Shown: in pieces, positions 8,802 through 17,037 of the stretch
Layout: the number at the start of each line of letters is the position of its first letter
How positions within the stretch are numbered: position 1 is the stretch's first letter
Assembly: GCA_949538735.1 (NCBI GenBank)
Contig: CATGLK010000015.1
Span: 1 to 39,306 of the forward strand
Direction of reading: 5' to 3'
Length of the DNA stretch: 39,306 nucleotides
Origin: an uncultured Clostridia bacterium
GTDB lineage: Bacteria; Bacillota; Clostridia; TANB77; CAG-508
The notes under the pieces: model-generated
Seen by the model: the letters and a program-made list of their open reading frames with translations, nothing else
Databases searched by the model: none
What the model was told of the DNA's origin: nothing
Position numbers and translations under genes: made by a program

Positions 8802-10094
8802 ATGAAAATACTAATGTTAACATGGGAATATCCCCCAAGAGTAGTAGGAGGAATTGCTAGAGTAGTATATGATATATCAAGAACTTTGTTAAAAGACGGA
8901 CACGATGTAACAGTAATCACATACAAAGACGGAGATGCACCATATTTTGAAGATGATAAAGGAGTAAAAGTATATAGAGTAGACAACTATATGATAAACC
9001 CAAACAACTTCATAGACTGGGTAATGCAATTAAACTTTAATTTAGTAGCAAAAGCAAACGAAGTAATGGCAGAACAAGGAAAATTCGACGTAATACATGC
9101 ACATGACTGGCTAGTAGCATATGCAGCAAAAACACTTAAAAATTCATACAACATACCAATAGTATCAACAATACATGCAACAGAAGCAGGAAGAAACAGC
9201 GGAATACATGACGAACAACAAAGATACATAAACGATACAGAATGGATGCTAACATACGAATCAGCAGAAGTAATAGTAAACAGTAACTACATGAAAGGTG
9301 AACTACAAAGGCTATTTGGACTACCATATGAAAAAATAAATGTAATACCAAATGGAGTAAACCTAAGCCTATTTAATGGAATAGAAAGAGATTACAACTT
9401 TAGAAGAAAATACGCAATGGACAATGAAAAAATCATACTATTTATGGGAAGATTAGTATATGAAAAAGGAATACAACACTTAATATCAGCAATGCCAAAA
9501 ATACTTGCAGGATATCATGACACAAAACTAGTAATATGCGGAAAAGGCGGAATGATGGACGAATTAAAAGCCCAAGTAAATGCAATGGGCATAGGAAATA
9601 AAGTCTACTTTGCAGGATATATGAACGGAAAAGATGTACAAAGAATGTACAAAGCAGCAGATATAGCAGTATTCCCAAGCACATATGAACCATTTGGAAT
9701 AGTAGCATTAGAAGCAATGCTATCAGAAAATCCAATAGTAGTATCAGATATCGGAGGACTAAACGAAATAGTAGAACATAGAGTAAATGGAATGAAAGCA
9801 TATTGTGGAAATCCAAATTCAATAGCAGACTCTATATTAGAATTATTATATGACCACAAACTTTGTAGCGAAATTACTAAAAAAGCAAAAAATAAAGTTA
9901 GAAATGAATACAATTGGAGCAAAATAGCACAAGACACACACTTTACTTATCAAAAAGCAATCTGTCAATCTATGGCAGAAAAACAAAAAAGAGAACTTGA
10001 ACAAGAAAGAGCAAAGAAAACTAAAAAAGCTAAAAATACAGAAAACGAAATTACAAATCTACTTAGCTTTAAAAAACGTCAAGCATATGCGTGA
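8802..10094 (+). CDS. GT4-family glycosyltransferase (glycogen-synthase-like)
   Basis: A retaining GT-B glycosyltransferase that should transfer a sugar from a nucleotide-sugar donor. I chose ATG 8802 because MKILMLTWEYPPRVVGGIA is the family N-terminus with the GG nucleotide loop, and GAAAGGAAG lies just upstream. The longer in-frame extension is low-complexity lysine. N-domain: HAHDWLVAYAA and VSTIHATEAG. C-domain: FMGRLVYEKGIQHL and the donor-site FPSTYEPFGIVALEAM with the EX7E glutamates. The C-terminus is a basic coiled segment ending in LLSFKKRQAYA. At 430 residues it resembles clostridial relatives annotated as glycogen synthase or alpha-glucan transferase. The true acceptor is unknown and no glycogen genes flank it. 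Confidence 0.85.
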   Translation: MKILMLTWEYPPRVVGGIARVVYDISRTLLKDGHDVTVITYKDGDAPYFEDDKGVKVYRVDNYMINPNNFIDWVMQLNFNLVAKANEVMAEQGKFDVIHAHDWLVAYAAKTLKNSYNIPIVSTIHATEAGRNSGIHDEQQRYINDTEWMLTYESAEVIVNSNYMKGELQRLFGLPYEKINVIPNGVNLSLFNGIERDYNFRRKYAMDNEKIILFMGRLVYEKGIQHLISAMPKILAGYHDTKLVICGKGGMMDELKAQVNAMGIGNKVYFAGYMNGKDVQRMYKAADIAVFPSTYEPFGIVALEAMLSENPIVVSDIGGLNEIVEHRVNGMKAYCGNPNSIADSILELLYDHKLCSEITKKAKNKVRNEYNWSKIAQDTHFTYQKAICQSMAEKQKRELEQERAKKTKKAKNTENEITNLLSFKKRQAYA

Positions 10095-10134
10095 TGTATT
10101 TGGAGACTGAGCAAAAAAACATCAGCCAAAAAAA

Positions 10135-10181
10135 TTGGGACGGGAAAGAAAAGTTGTTGAGACTTTTTTGGCCTGTCCCAA
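10135..10181. repeat. REP-like palindrome upstream of era
   Basis: TTGGGACGGG (10135-10144) faces CCTGTCCCAA (10172-10181), complementary except for one position. It is the same family as the elements near 1831 and 35782. A degenerate GATGT...ACATC element lies at about 10093-10124. Confidence 0.75.
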
Positions 10182-10273
10182 AAAGTTTTTTAAAAAATAT
10201 TGTAAATTCTACAAATTTAGCAAAAAAATGGTGTATAATATAAACATATAAAAACAAAAAACAAGGAGTAAAA

Positions 10274-11182
10274 ATGAAAGAAGCAGAATTTAAATCAGGA
10301 TTTGTAACACTAATAGGAAGAACAAATGTAGGAAAATCGACACTAGTAAACTTACTAGTAGGAGAAAAAGTAGCAGCAATAGCAAATAAAGTACAAACAA
10401 CAAGAACAGCAATAAAAGGAATAGTCAACAGAGAAAACAGTCAAATTGTATTTACAGACACACCAGGAATACACAAACCCAAAACCAAGCTTAATGAAAC
10501 AATGGTAGAAACATCATTTACAAGCCTAGCAGACGCAGATGTAGTATTATTTCTAATAGAAGCGACAAGCGAAGATATAGGCAGGGGAGATAGCATCATA
10601 TTAGAAAAAATAAAAGAAGCAAAAAGAAAAACAATACTAATTATTAACAAAATAGATTTAGTAAAAAGAGAAAAGCTACTAAACTTAATAGAACTTTATA
10701 GCAAAGAATACAATTTTGAAGCAGTAATTCCAATATCTGCAACAAATTTAAAATACAAAGAAATCATATTAGAAGAAATAGAAAAAAATCTCAAACCAGG
10801 CCCAGCATATTATGATGTAGAAGAATACACAGACCAAACATTAAGACAATTGGCAGAAGAAACAATTAGAGAAAAAGCATTGAAATTATTGCAAGACGAA
10901 GTGCCACACGGAATTTATGTTGAAGTGGAAAAAATGAAACAAAGAAAAAACAAAAAAGGTGAAGAAATATATGACATAGAAGCAACAATCTATTGTTTAA
11001 GAGAATCACATAAAGGAATTATTATAGGGAAAAACGGAGAAATGCTAAAAAGAATAGGAAGAGCCGCTAGAATAGATATGGAAGAAAACTTCGGACTGAA
11101 AATCAACTTAAAAACTTGGGTAAAAGTAAAACCAGACTGGCAATCAAATGACTCTATTGTTAACAAATTTAAATTAAAATAA
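10274..11182 (+). CDS. era: GTPase Era
   Basis: Era binds the 3' end of 16S rRNA and acts in 30S maturation. All GTPase motifs are present: G1 GRTNVGKS, G3 DTPG, G4 NKID and G5 SAT within residues 13-160. A C-terminal KH domain follows (IVIIGKNGEMLKRIGRAAR-type GKNG loop, about 220-285). The 302-residue length is normal. ACAAGGAG precedes the ATG, and a TATAAT at 10234 may be its -10 element, though no good -35 is seen. It is followed by a YqzL-like gene and recO, the common Firmicutes order. Confidence 0.97.
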   Translation: MKEAEFKSGFVTLIGRTNVGKSTLVNLLVGEKVAAIANKVQTTRTAIKGIVNRENSQIVFTDTPGIHKPKTKLNETMVETSFTSLADADVVLFLIEATSEDIGRGDSIILEKIKEAKRKTILIINKIDLVKREKLLNLIELYSKEYNFEAVIPISATNLKYKEIILEEIEKNLKPGPAYYDVEEYTDQTLRQLAEETIREKALKLLQDEVPHGIYVEVEKMKQRKNKKGEEIYDIEATIYCLRESHKGIIIGKNGEMLKRIGRAARIDMEENFGLKINLKTWVKVKPDWQSNDSIVNKFKLK

Positions 11183-11259
11183 TATAATTGTATAAAAAAC
11201 AATAAAAAGGCAAAAGATAAAATTAAAGGTAAAACTTTAAGCAAAGGAGAGTATGACTT

Positions 11260-11409
11260 ATGATTAAAAAAATAGCATGGGAAACATTTAAAAATACAGG
11301 TGATATCAATGCTTTTATGGAATTAAGGCAAATAGAAAACCTAGAAAAAGGAATAGAGGAAGACAATGTCAAATGCGAAAATAAATGGAATAGTATTATC
11401 AGAAAGTAA
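11260..11409 (+). CDS. yqzL: YqzL-like small protein
   Basis: A 49-residue frame starting MIKKIAWETFKNTGDINAFM with ELRQIEN after it. YqzL proteins of about 47 residues occupy the same place between era and recO in Firmicutes and share the W-x-x-F-x-x-TG-x-x-x-AF/Y pattern, as known from family recall. AAAGGAGAG precedes the ATG. The last 44 nt overlap the start of recO in another frame, suggesting coupled translation. Function is unknown. Confidence 0.7.
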   Translation: MIKKIAWETFKNTGDINAFMELRQIENLEKGIEEDNVKCENKWNSIIRK

Positions 11410-12076
11410 TGTAGGTGACTTTGACAAAATGCTAACAATATTAACTCCAAACCTTGGAAAAATATCGTGTGTCGCCAAAGGAGCAAGAAGACCTAAAAGT
11501 GCTCTTTTGGCCGGAACACAGATATTCAGCTTTGGAGAATATTTGGTATACAAAGGTTCACAAACATATCATATAAATTCAGTAGAACCAATAGAAGTAT
11601 TTTATAATCTTAGAATAGACCTAGATAAATTGCAATATGCAGTACATATAAACAAAATCGTGCAAGACGTAACACACGAAAATCAAAATTGTTATAAAAT
11701 ATTACAATTGTTGCTAAATACACTATATACAATATCTGAGACAGATAAAAATTTAGATATGGTATTAGGTGTCTTTAAATTGCGTTTGTTATGCATATTA
11801 GGATTTACACCACAGATACAAGAATGTACAAATTGCAGAGAAAAAGAAGAATTAGCATATTTTAGTATAAAAGATAATGGACTTAAATGCAAAGTATGTG
11901 GAAAACAGGATACGAGTGCGATTGCGATAAGCCAAAGTGCTCTTAATGCAATAAAGTATACAGTTACAGCACCTCCTAAAAAGTTGTATTCTTTTAATTT
12001 GAAGGATGAGGCCTTGGAAGAATTTAAGTTGGTAACAAAGATTTATTTTAACGAAAAACTTGAAAAAGAGTATTAG
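11366..12076 (+). CDS. recO: DNA repair protein RecO
   Basis: RecO helps load RecA on SSB-coated single-stranded DNA in the RecFOR pathway. The 236-residue protein begins with the OB-fold segment MSNAKINGIVLSESNVGDFDKMLTIL and has GARRPKSALLAGTQIFSFGEY, typical of the family. A four-cysteine zinc motif (CTNC about 151-154, then CKVC about 173-176) follows in the alpha-helical domain. The start lies inside the end of the YqzL-like gene, with GAGG about 7 nt upstream of the ATG. It is complete and ends against a dispersed palindrome. Confidence 0.93.
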   Translation: MSNAKINGIVLSESNVGDFDKMLTILTPNLGKISCVAKGARRPKSALLAGTQIFSFGEYLVYKGSQTYHINSVEPIEVFYNLRIDLDKLQYAVHINKIVQDVTHENQNCYKILQLLLNTLYTISETDKNLDMVLGVFKLRLLCILGFTPQIQECTNCREKEELAYFSIKDNGLKCKVCGKQDTSAIAISQSALNAIKYTVTAPPKKLYSFNLKDEALEEFKLVTKIYFNEKLEKEY

Positions 12077-12078
12077 AA

Positions 12079-12131
12079 AATTGCCAGTAGGGACGGACCT
12101 TTTTGGCAATTTTTTGCCACTGGGGACACTC
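12079..12131. repeat. REP-like palindrome (TTGCCA...GGCAA subtype)
   Basis: AATTGCCA (12079-12086) and TGGCAATT (12104-12111) flank a GGGACGGACC core. A second TTGCCACTGGGGACACTCC half-element follows. It is the same subtype as the larger element at 30917. Confidence 0.75.
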
Positions 12132-12187
12132 CTTCCCAACTCCTGACCTTTTGCCGTGGGTGTCTATGTGTTGATTTTAAATAAAAG

Positions 12188-12216
12188 TTGACAATAGAAA
12201 AATTAATGTATATAAT
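12188..12216 (+). promoter_or_regulatory. Consensus SigA promoter of hpf
   Basis: TTGACA (12188-12193) and TATAAT (12211-12216) with 17-bp spacing, both perfect consensus, 48 bp before the start codon. It is the strongest-looking promoter in the window. Confidence 0.92.
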
Positions 12217-12263
12217 AAAAATATAATCTATGTAGAAAAACGAAAAAGAGAGGAGCGATTTTT

Positions 12264-12791
12264 ATGAAAATAAAAATAACAGGAAAGGAACTAAAGATAA
12301 CAGAAGCAATCAACGATTATGTAGAAAGAAAATTAGACAGAATAGATAAATATTTCGAAGATGCAGAAGCAGACGTTACTTTAAGAACAGAAAAAAATGA
12401 GCAAATAGCAGAAATCTATGTTACAGCAAATGGAGAAAAATACAGAGCAGTAACAGAAGACAAAGATATGTATGCATCTATTGATAAAGATATAGACATA
12501 TTAGAAGGGCAAATAAGAAAAGCAAAAACAAAAAGAGAGAAAATGATGAAAGACGCATCAATAAGAACAATGGAAGTTGCAAAAGAACAAGAAACTGAAA
12601 TAAAAGATGAAATAGTAAAAACATCATACTATGAAATCAAACCAATGCTACCAGAAGATGCAGTTTTAAAATTACAAGAAAAACCAACACACAATTTCCT
12701 AGCATTTATAAATGTTGAAACAGGAAAAGTAAATGTTGTACATAGATTAAAAGACGGAAAAAATTACGGTTTAGTAGAACCAGAAGCGTAA
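12264..12791 (+). CDS. hpf: Ribosome hibernation promoting factor, long form
   Basis: Long HPF binds the decoding centre and joins two 70S ribosomes into an inactive 100S dimer in stationary phase. The 175-residue protein has the N-terminal HPF/YfiA domain (MKIKITGKELKITEAINDYV to about 100, with YASIDKDIDILEGQIRK). A linker leads to the C-terminal dimerization domain (about 120-172: PMLPEDAVLKLQEKPTHNFLAF). That second domain distinguishes it from the short proteobacterial form. A perfect SigA promoter and an AGAGGAG site precede it, and a terminator follows. Confidence 0.95.
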   Translation: MKIKITGKELKITEAINDYVERKLDRIDKYFEDAEADVTLRTEKNEQIAEIYVTANGEKYRAVTEDKDMYASIDKDIDILEGQIRKAKTKREKMMKDASIRTMEVAKEQETEIKDEIVKTSYYEIKPMLPEDAVLKLQEKPTHNFLAFINVETGKVNVVHRLKDGKNYGLVEPEA

Positions 12792-12802
12792 TAAGTGAAA
12801 AG

Positions 12803-12833
12803 GGTGTTTTTGGGGACAGACCTTAAAAACATC
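12803..12833. repeat. REP-like element (GGTGTTTTTGGGGACAGACC subtype)
   Basis: Begins 12 nt after the hpf stop and ends CTTAAAAACATC. It is nearly the same sequence as the two 33-bp copies at 34254 and 34330. Confidence 0.8.
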
Positions 12834-12839
12834 AAAAAG

Positions 12840-12866
12840 AAGGCAGGAAATCAAATCCTGCCTTTA
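12840..12866 (+). terminator. Terminator after hpf
   Basis: AGGCAGGA (12841-12848) pairs with TCCTGCCT (12856-12863) around a 7-nt loop, preceded by A and followed by TTAT. Confidence 0.8.
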
Positions 12867-12943
12867 TGTATTTATAAAAATATATAAAAACAAAATTTAA
12901 CTTCCTGCGTGTTCTGACTAAAAAGTTCAATCTAAAAGTTTAA

Positions 12944-13141
12944 CTATTTCATGTTTCTTTCAGCTTGTTCTATTAATTTTTTAACCATTTGTCCACCGAT
13001 TTTTCCAGCGTCTCTTGCAGATATATCACCGTTATATCCGTCTTTTAGGTTAACACCAACTTCACTAGCTACTTCATATTTGAATTTATCTAAAGCAGTC
13101 ATAGCTTCTGGAACTAATTTTTTGTTACTTGAGTTTGCCAT
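12944..13141 (-). CDS. Alpha/beta-type small acid-soluble spore protein
   Basis: These proteins coat and protect DNA in the dormant spore and are degraded on germination. The 65-residue sequence has both family signatures: LDKFKYEVASEVGVNL, whose E-V/A segment holds the GPR protease cleavage site, and GYNGDISARDAGKIGGQMVKKLI. On the minus strand AGGAGGTG lies 7 nt before the ATG. It faces hpf convergently. I could not identify a clear SigG promoter upstream. It shows that the organism sporulates or descends from spore formers. Confidence 0.95.
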   Translation of the reverse strand: MANSSNKKLVPEAMTALDKFKYEVASEVGVNLKDGYNGDISARDAGKIGGQMVKKLIEQAERNMK

Positions 13142-13252
13142 TGTTTTTTCACCTCCTGTAATATTACATATCAGAAAAAACCTTTGCTTTTTCTAATACT
13201 ATAATCTGCAAAAAACAGAAAAAATAAACAGGAAATTTTTAGCAAAAATAAA

Positions 13253-13281
13253 TTGCAATTTAAAAAGATTAAATATATAAT
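13253..13281 (+). promoter_or_regulatory. SigA-type promoter of the HAD phosphatase gene
   Basis: TTGCAA (13253-13258) and TATAAT (13276-13281) at 17-bp spacing, about 75 bp before the start codon. Confidence 0.7.
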
Positions 13282-13288
13282 AACAAAG

Positions 13289-13345
13289 AAGTGTCCCAAA
13301 ATGGACAAAATGTCCAAAAGGAAACGTCCCCAAATGGACAGGAGG
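13289..13345. repeat. Degenerate GTCC/GGAC palindromic element
   Basis: GTGTCCCAAAATGGACAAAA, then TGTCCAAAAGG, then CGTCCCCAAATGGACAGG form overlapping short inverted repeats with the same GTCCC core as the dispersed palindromes. It lies in the leader of the next gene, just before GGAGGAG. Confidence 0.55.
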
Positions 13346-13355
13346 AGATAGAAAT

Positions 13356-14240
13356 ATGTATAAATTAGTAGCAATAGATTTAGACGGAACAATGTTAAAT
13401 AATTATGGTGTTGTAACAGAAAACACACAAAACACAATAAAAAAAATAATAGCACAAGGAACAGAAGTAATAATAGCGTCAGGAAGACCAATAGATTCGA
13501 TAAAAACAATAGCGAAAGAAATTGGAAGTGAAAAATATTTTATAGCAGGAAATGGTGCTATTATTTATGATATCGAAAAAGATGAAATAATATACAAAAA
13601 AAATATGACAAAACAAAAAGTATTAGAAGTAATAAAAATATGCGAAGAAAATAGCATATCATACAATGTATATACTGATAAAACCATACTTGCAACAGCA
13701 CTAAAACACAATGTTTTGTATTACCACAAAGAAAATCTAAAAAAAGAAGATAATAAAAAAACTAATATTAGTATTGTAAAAAATATGTATGAATATGTAG
13801 AAAATATGAAAGAAGAAAATTTTCTAAAAATTACAATATGTGACGAGAATAAAATAGTTTTTAATTCAATAATAAGAAAATTAAGAAAAATAAGTGATAT
13901 AGAGATTTTGGAAGTGTCTCACATGTCAAGAAAAATGATAAAACAAGGGACAGAAGATGTGCCAATAGAATACTATTACACAGAAATTTCACTAGCAGAT
14001 GTTGATAAATGGAATGCAATAGAATTTTTGATAAAAAAATTAGGAATAAAGCAAGAAGAAGTAATAGCAATTGGAGATAATATTAACGACAAAAAGATGA
14101 TAGAAAATGCAGGGTTAGGAATTGCCATGAAGGGCAGTACTCCAGTGGTTACAGATGTTGCAAATGATATTGCTCCAGCTAATAATGAAGATGGTGTAGC
14201 ACAAATATTACAAAAATATTACAATGGTATTAACTTTTAA
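13356..14240 (+). CDS. Cof-type HAD-superfamily phosphatase
   Basis: A HAD hydrolase of subfamily IIB, usually a phosphatase for sugar phosphates, flavin precursors or similar small molecules. The 294 residues carry motif I DLDGT (8-12, nucleophile D8), motif II in IIASGRP, and motif III/IV in AIGDNINDKKMIENAGLGIAM (about 243-265). The C2-type cap between about 85 and 205 decides specificity and cannot be read from sequence. It has its own promoter, and GGAGGAG lies 8 nt upstream. Confidence 0.9.
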   Translation: MYKLVAIDLDGTMLNNYGVVTENTQNTIKKIIAQGTEVIIASGRPIDSIKTIAKEIGSEKYFIAGNGAIIYDIEKDEIIYKKNMTKQKVLEVIKICEENSISYNVYTDKTILATALKHNVLYYHKENLKKEDNKKTNISIVKNMYEYVENMKEENFLKITICDENKIVFNSIIRKLRKISDIEILEVSHMSRKMIKQGTEDVPIEYYYTEISLADVDKWNAIEFLIKKLGIKQEEVIAIGDNINDKKMIENAGLGIAMKGSTPVVTDVANDIAPANNEDGVAQILQKYYNGINF

Positions 14241-14259
14241 TTACAGTTGTCGATAATGG

Positions 14260-14288
14260 TTGATTTTACACACTAATTGTTATAAAAT
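14260..14288 (+). promoter_or_regulatory. SigA-type promoter of the Tad pilus operon
   Basis: TTGATT (14260-14265) and TAAAAT (14283-14288) with 17-bp spacing. It is the only convincing promoter before the run from the CpaB-like gene to the second pilin. Confidence 0.65.
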
Positions 14289-14343
14289 AAAGTAAATGAT
14301 TATTTGTTAAAAATATAAAATAAAATAAAGGGAGGAATTTGTG

Positions 14344-15462
14344 ATGGCAACAAATCCAATGCAAAGAAAAGCAAGAAATTCATTTTTATTAGGAATGCTA
14401 CTAATGTTAGTAATATCAGGAGCAGTTATAGCAGTATTAGTATTACAACTTATGAACAAAATGCAAGAAGAAAAACAAGAAAAATTAGAAATGGTAAGTG
14501 TATATGTCTTGAAAAATGATGTTAAATCAGGACAAGTAATTACAAGTGATATGCTAACTAAAGAAAGTGTATACAAAAAATTCGTTCCAGCAAATGCAAC
14601 AAGCAATATGGACATAATCGAAACATGGAAAATGCAAGATAAAGAAGGAAACGAAATATATATAAAAACAAACGAAAAAGGCGACAATGGAATATATAAA
14701 TTATACATAAAACGTAATGGAAGTGAATATGAAGTAAAACAAGAGGATGAAACAGAACAATACTATATTGAAGTAAGAAATGAAAAAGAATATATAGAAT
14801 TAAACAGTGTACCACTAGTAGCAAAAGTAGACTTAAATGCAAATACTGTATTAACAGAAGACTTAATAACAAGAGCTGACAACCCAGTACAAGATGACAT
14901 CAGAAAACAAGAATACAACATAGTAGTATTACCAGTAGATATCACAACAGGAGATTACATAGATATAAGAGTTATGTTCCCAAACGGACAAGACTTTATA
15001 GTAGTATCTAAAAAAGAAGTTGAAATACCAAACATAGCTGGTATGGACTCAATTGATACAATCTGGGCAAACTTATCAGAAGAAGAAATATTACATATGA
15101 GTTGTGCAATAATAGAAGCAGCGAAAATACCAGGAAGTAAAATATATGCAAATAAATACACAGACCCAGGAATGCAAAAAGCAGCAACACCAACATATAT
15201 AGTAAATAGTGAAACACTTACACAATTAAGAAACGATCCAAACATACTTGAAAAATCAATGAACGAAATAGCAAGCAGATATAGTGGAGAAGGTAGTGTA
15301 GCAATAAGAAACAATATAAATGGACAACTAAACAACGAAAATATAGACACACAATCAAACTTACAAACAAAAATGGAAGAAAGTGTAACAAACTCTAAAA
15401 ACACAAGAAAAGAATATGTAGAATCATTAGCTACACCAACAACAGGCACAACTGCACAATAA
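14344..15462 (+). CDS. cpaB: CpaB/RcpC-like Flp pilus assembly protein (SAF domain)
   Basis: First gene of the Tad locus. It has one N-terminal membrane helix (about 14-36) and then a CpaB-type extracellular region with two SAF-like segments (YVLKNDVKSGQVITSDMLTK, and PLVAKVDLNANTVLTEDLI, about 45-180). A beta-rich C-domain follows, with NIVVLPVDITTGDYIDIRVM matching the RcpC/CpaB core. CpaB proteins support Tad pilus biogenesis at the cell surface. The 372-residue length is typical. ATG 14344 was preferred over GTG 14341 because GGGAGG is then 8 nt away. The Thr/Ser-rich tail is probably disordered. Confidence 0.8.
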   Translation: MATNPMQRKARNSFLLGMLLMLVISGAVIAVLVLQLMNKMQEEKQEKLEMVSVYVLKNDVKSGQVITSDMLTKESVYKKFVPANATSNMDIIETWKMQDKEGNEIYIKTNEKGDNGIYKLYIKRNGSEYEVKQEDETEQYYIEVRNEKEYIELNSVPLVAKVDLNANTVLTEDLITRADNPVQDDIRKQEYNIVVLPVDITTGDYIDIRVMFPNGQDFIVVSKKEVEIPNIAGMDSIDTIWANLSEEEILHMSCAIIEAAKIPGSKIYANKYTDPGMQKAATPTYIVNSETLTQLRNDPNILEKSMNEIASRYSGEGSVAIRNNINGQLNNENIDTQSNLQTKMEESVTNSKNTRKEYVESLATPTTGTTAQ

Positions 15463-15483
15463 AGAAAGAAGGAGAAAATACAT

Positions 15484-16182
15484 ATGAAAAAAATAGGCTT
15501 TATAGGCGCCTACGACAAAATAGACTTAATCATATATGTTGCTAAGATACTAACAACATTAAAGAAAAAAGTATTAGTAATTGATGCAACAACAAACCAA
15601 AAAGCAAGATATGTGATACCAGCAATAAACCCTACAATAAAATATGTAACAGAATATGAAGAAATTGATATAGCTGTTGGTTTCTCTAACACAGAAGATA
15701 TAAAAAAATACCTAGGTCTTACCGAAGGGCAAGACCTAGAGTATGACTTTGCATTGATAGACACCGACAATCCAAAAGGATTTGAAAACTACAATTTAGA
15801 AGAATCACAAAAAAACTATTTTGTAACCTCATTCGATGTGTACTCACTAAAAAAAGGACTAGAAATCTTTGCTAGGTTAGACAGAGTGATAAGCTTAACG
15901 AAAGTATTGTTTTCTAGAACAAGTGACAAAGAAGAAGATGATTATTTAAATTTTCTTTCATTAGGATATAAAATAGCATGGAACGAACAAAGATTATATT
16001 TCCCATTTGAAACAGCAGATTTATACGCAATACAAGAAAATCAAAGAGTGGCAAAAATAAAATTTAAAAGATTAAGTATTGCATATAAAGACGGGTTAGA
16101 GTATTTAGCAGATGAAATCTTAGGGAATGAAAATTCGAGTGCAACAAGGAGAGCGATAAAAATAATAGAAAGAGGAGTGTAA
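15484..16182 (+). CDS. TadZ/CpaE-like protein with degenerate P-loop
   Basis: The 232-residue protein begins like a ParA/MinD-fold protein: a strand (KKIGFIGAYD), helix, then a second strand with KVLVIDATTN, and FALIDTD at a Walker B-like place. The Walker A position (GAYDKIDLIIYVAKI) lacks the GKT/S signature, so nucleotide hydrolysis is unlikely. TadZ proteins localise Tad machinery at a pole and often have altered P-loops. It starts 22 nt after the CpaB-like gene with AAGGAGA and ends 2 nt before the next ATG. A non-catalytic partner of the following ATPase is my inference. Confidence 0.6.
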   Translation: MKKIGFIGAYDKIDLIIYVAKILTTLKKKVLVIDATTNQKARYVIPAINPTIKYVTEYEEIDIAVGFSNTEDIKKYLGLTEGQDLEYDFALIDTDNPKGFENYNLEESQKNYFVTSFDVYSLKKGLEIFARLDRVISLTKVLFSRTSDKEEDDYLNFLSLGYKIAWNEQRLYFPFETADLYAIQENQRVAKIKFKRLSIAYKDGLEYLADEILGNENSSATRRAIKIIERGV

Positions 16183-16183
16183 G

Positions 16184-17023
16184 ATGTCAATTGTAACATT
16201 TTGGAGCAATGGAAAAGAACAAACAGGAAAAACATTAGCAGTGGCAGCTATTGGAACACATATGGCAATAGAACACAACTATAAAATACTCATTATTTCA
16301 ACAGGATATCAAGACAAAACGCTAGACAATTGCTTTTGGAAACAAGTAACACGTAAAAAAAATCGTGGACTATTTGGTCCAAATACTAACATAGGGTTAG
16401 AAGATGGCATAACAGGAATAATAAAAGCAATGAGAAGCAATAAATTAGAACCAGAAGATATAAAAAATTATACAAAAGTAGTATTAAAAGACAGACTAGA
16501 AGTATTACAAAGTTTTAAAGGAAATGCTACAGAATATGAAGAACTAAAAAAATCATATTCTGAGATAATAACAATAGCTAATTCATATTATGATTTAATA
16601 TTAGTGGACTTAGATAAAGAACTAGGAAATGATATAGAAGAAATCATATTAAACAAATCAAATGTAATAGTAGCAAACATAGGACAACGACTATCAAGCA
16701 TTAATGAATTTATAAAAATAAGAGAAGAAAAGCCAATATTAAAATCAAAAAAAACAATAATATCAATAGGAAGATATGACAAATTCTCAAAATATAATAC
16801 AAAAAATATTTCAAGATACTTAAACGAAAAAAATCAGGTAATAGCAATACCATACAATACACTGTTTTTTGAAGCGGCTGAGGAAGCAGACGTAGTAGAT
16901 TTATTCTTTAAAATGAAAAAAGTAATAGACAGTGAAGATAGAAATGTAATATTTCTATCAGAAGTAAAAAGAGCTGATGACAACATAATATATAGGATAC
17001 AAGACTTAGCAATGAAAATGTAA
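16184..17023 (+). CDS. ParA/TadZ-like ATPase of the pilus locus
   Basis: A 279-residue MinD/ParA-fold protein. The deviant Walker A motif is NGKEQTGKTLA (about 9-19), keeping the signature lysine and the GKT. YDLILVDLDKEL (about 136-147) is the switch/Walker B region. Such proteins place or trigger Tad pilus assembly in the cytoplasm. It lies in an uninterrupted run with 1-nt and 14-nt gaps to its neighbours, which argues for one transcript and co-assembly with the degenerate paralogue upstream. AGAGGAG precedes the ATG. Confidence 0.7.
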   Translation: MSIVTFWSNGKEQTGKTLAVAAIGTHMAIEHNYKILIISTGYQDKTLDNCFWKQVTRKKNRGLFGPNTNIGLEDGITGIIKAMRSNKLEPEDIKNYTKVVLKDRLEVLQSFKGNATEYEELKKSYSEIITIANSYYDLILVDLDKELGNDIEEIILNKSNVIVANIGQRLSSINEFIKIREEKPILKSKKTIISIGRYDKFSKYNTKNISRYLNEKNQVIAIPYNTLFFEAAEEADVVDLFFKMKKVIDSEDRNVIFLSEVKRADDNIIYRIQDLAMKM

Positions 17024-17037
17024 GGAGGAACCTTTAA

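Noticed and set aside
13142..13252. SigG promoter for the SASP gene
   Set aside because: Expected by function, but no sequence with acceptable SigG -35 and -10 matches and spacing could be found.
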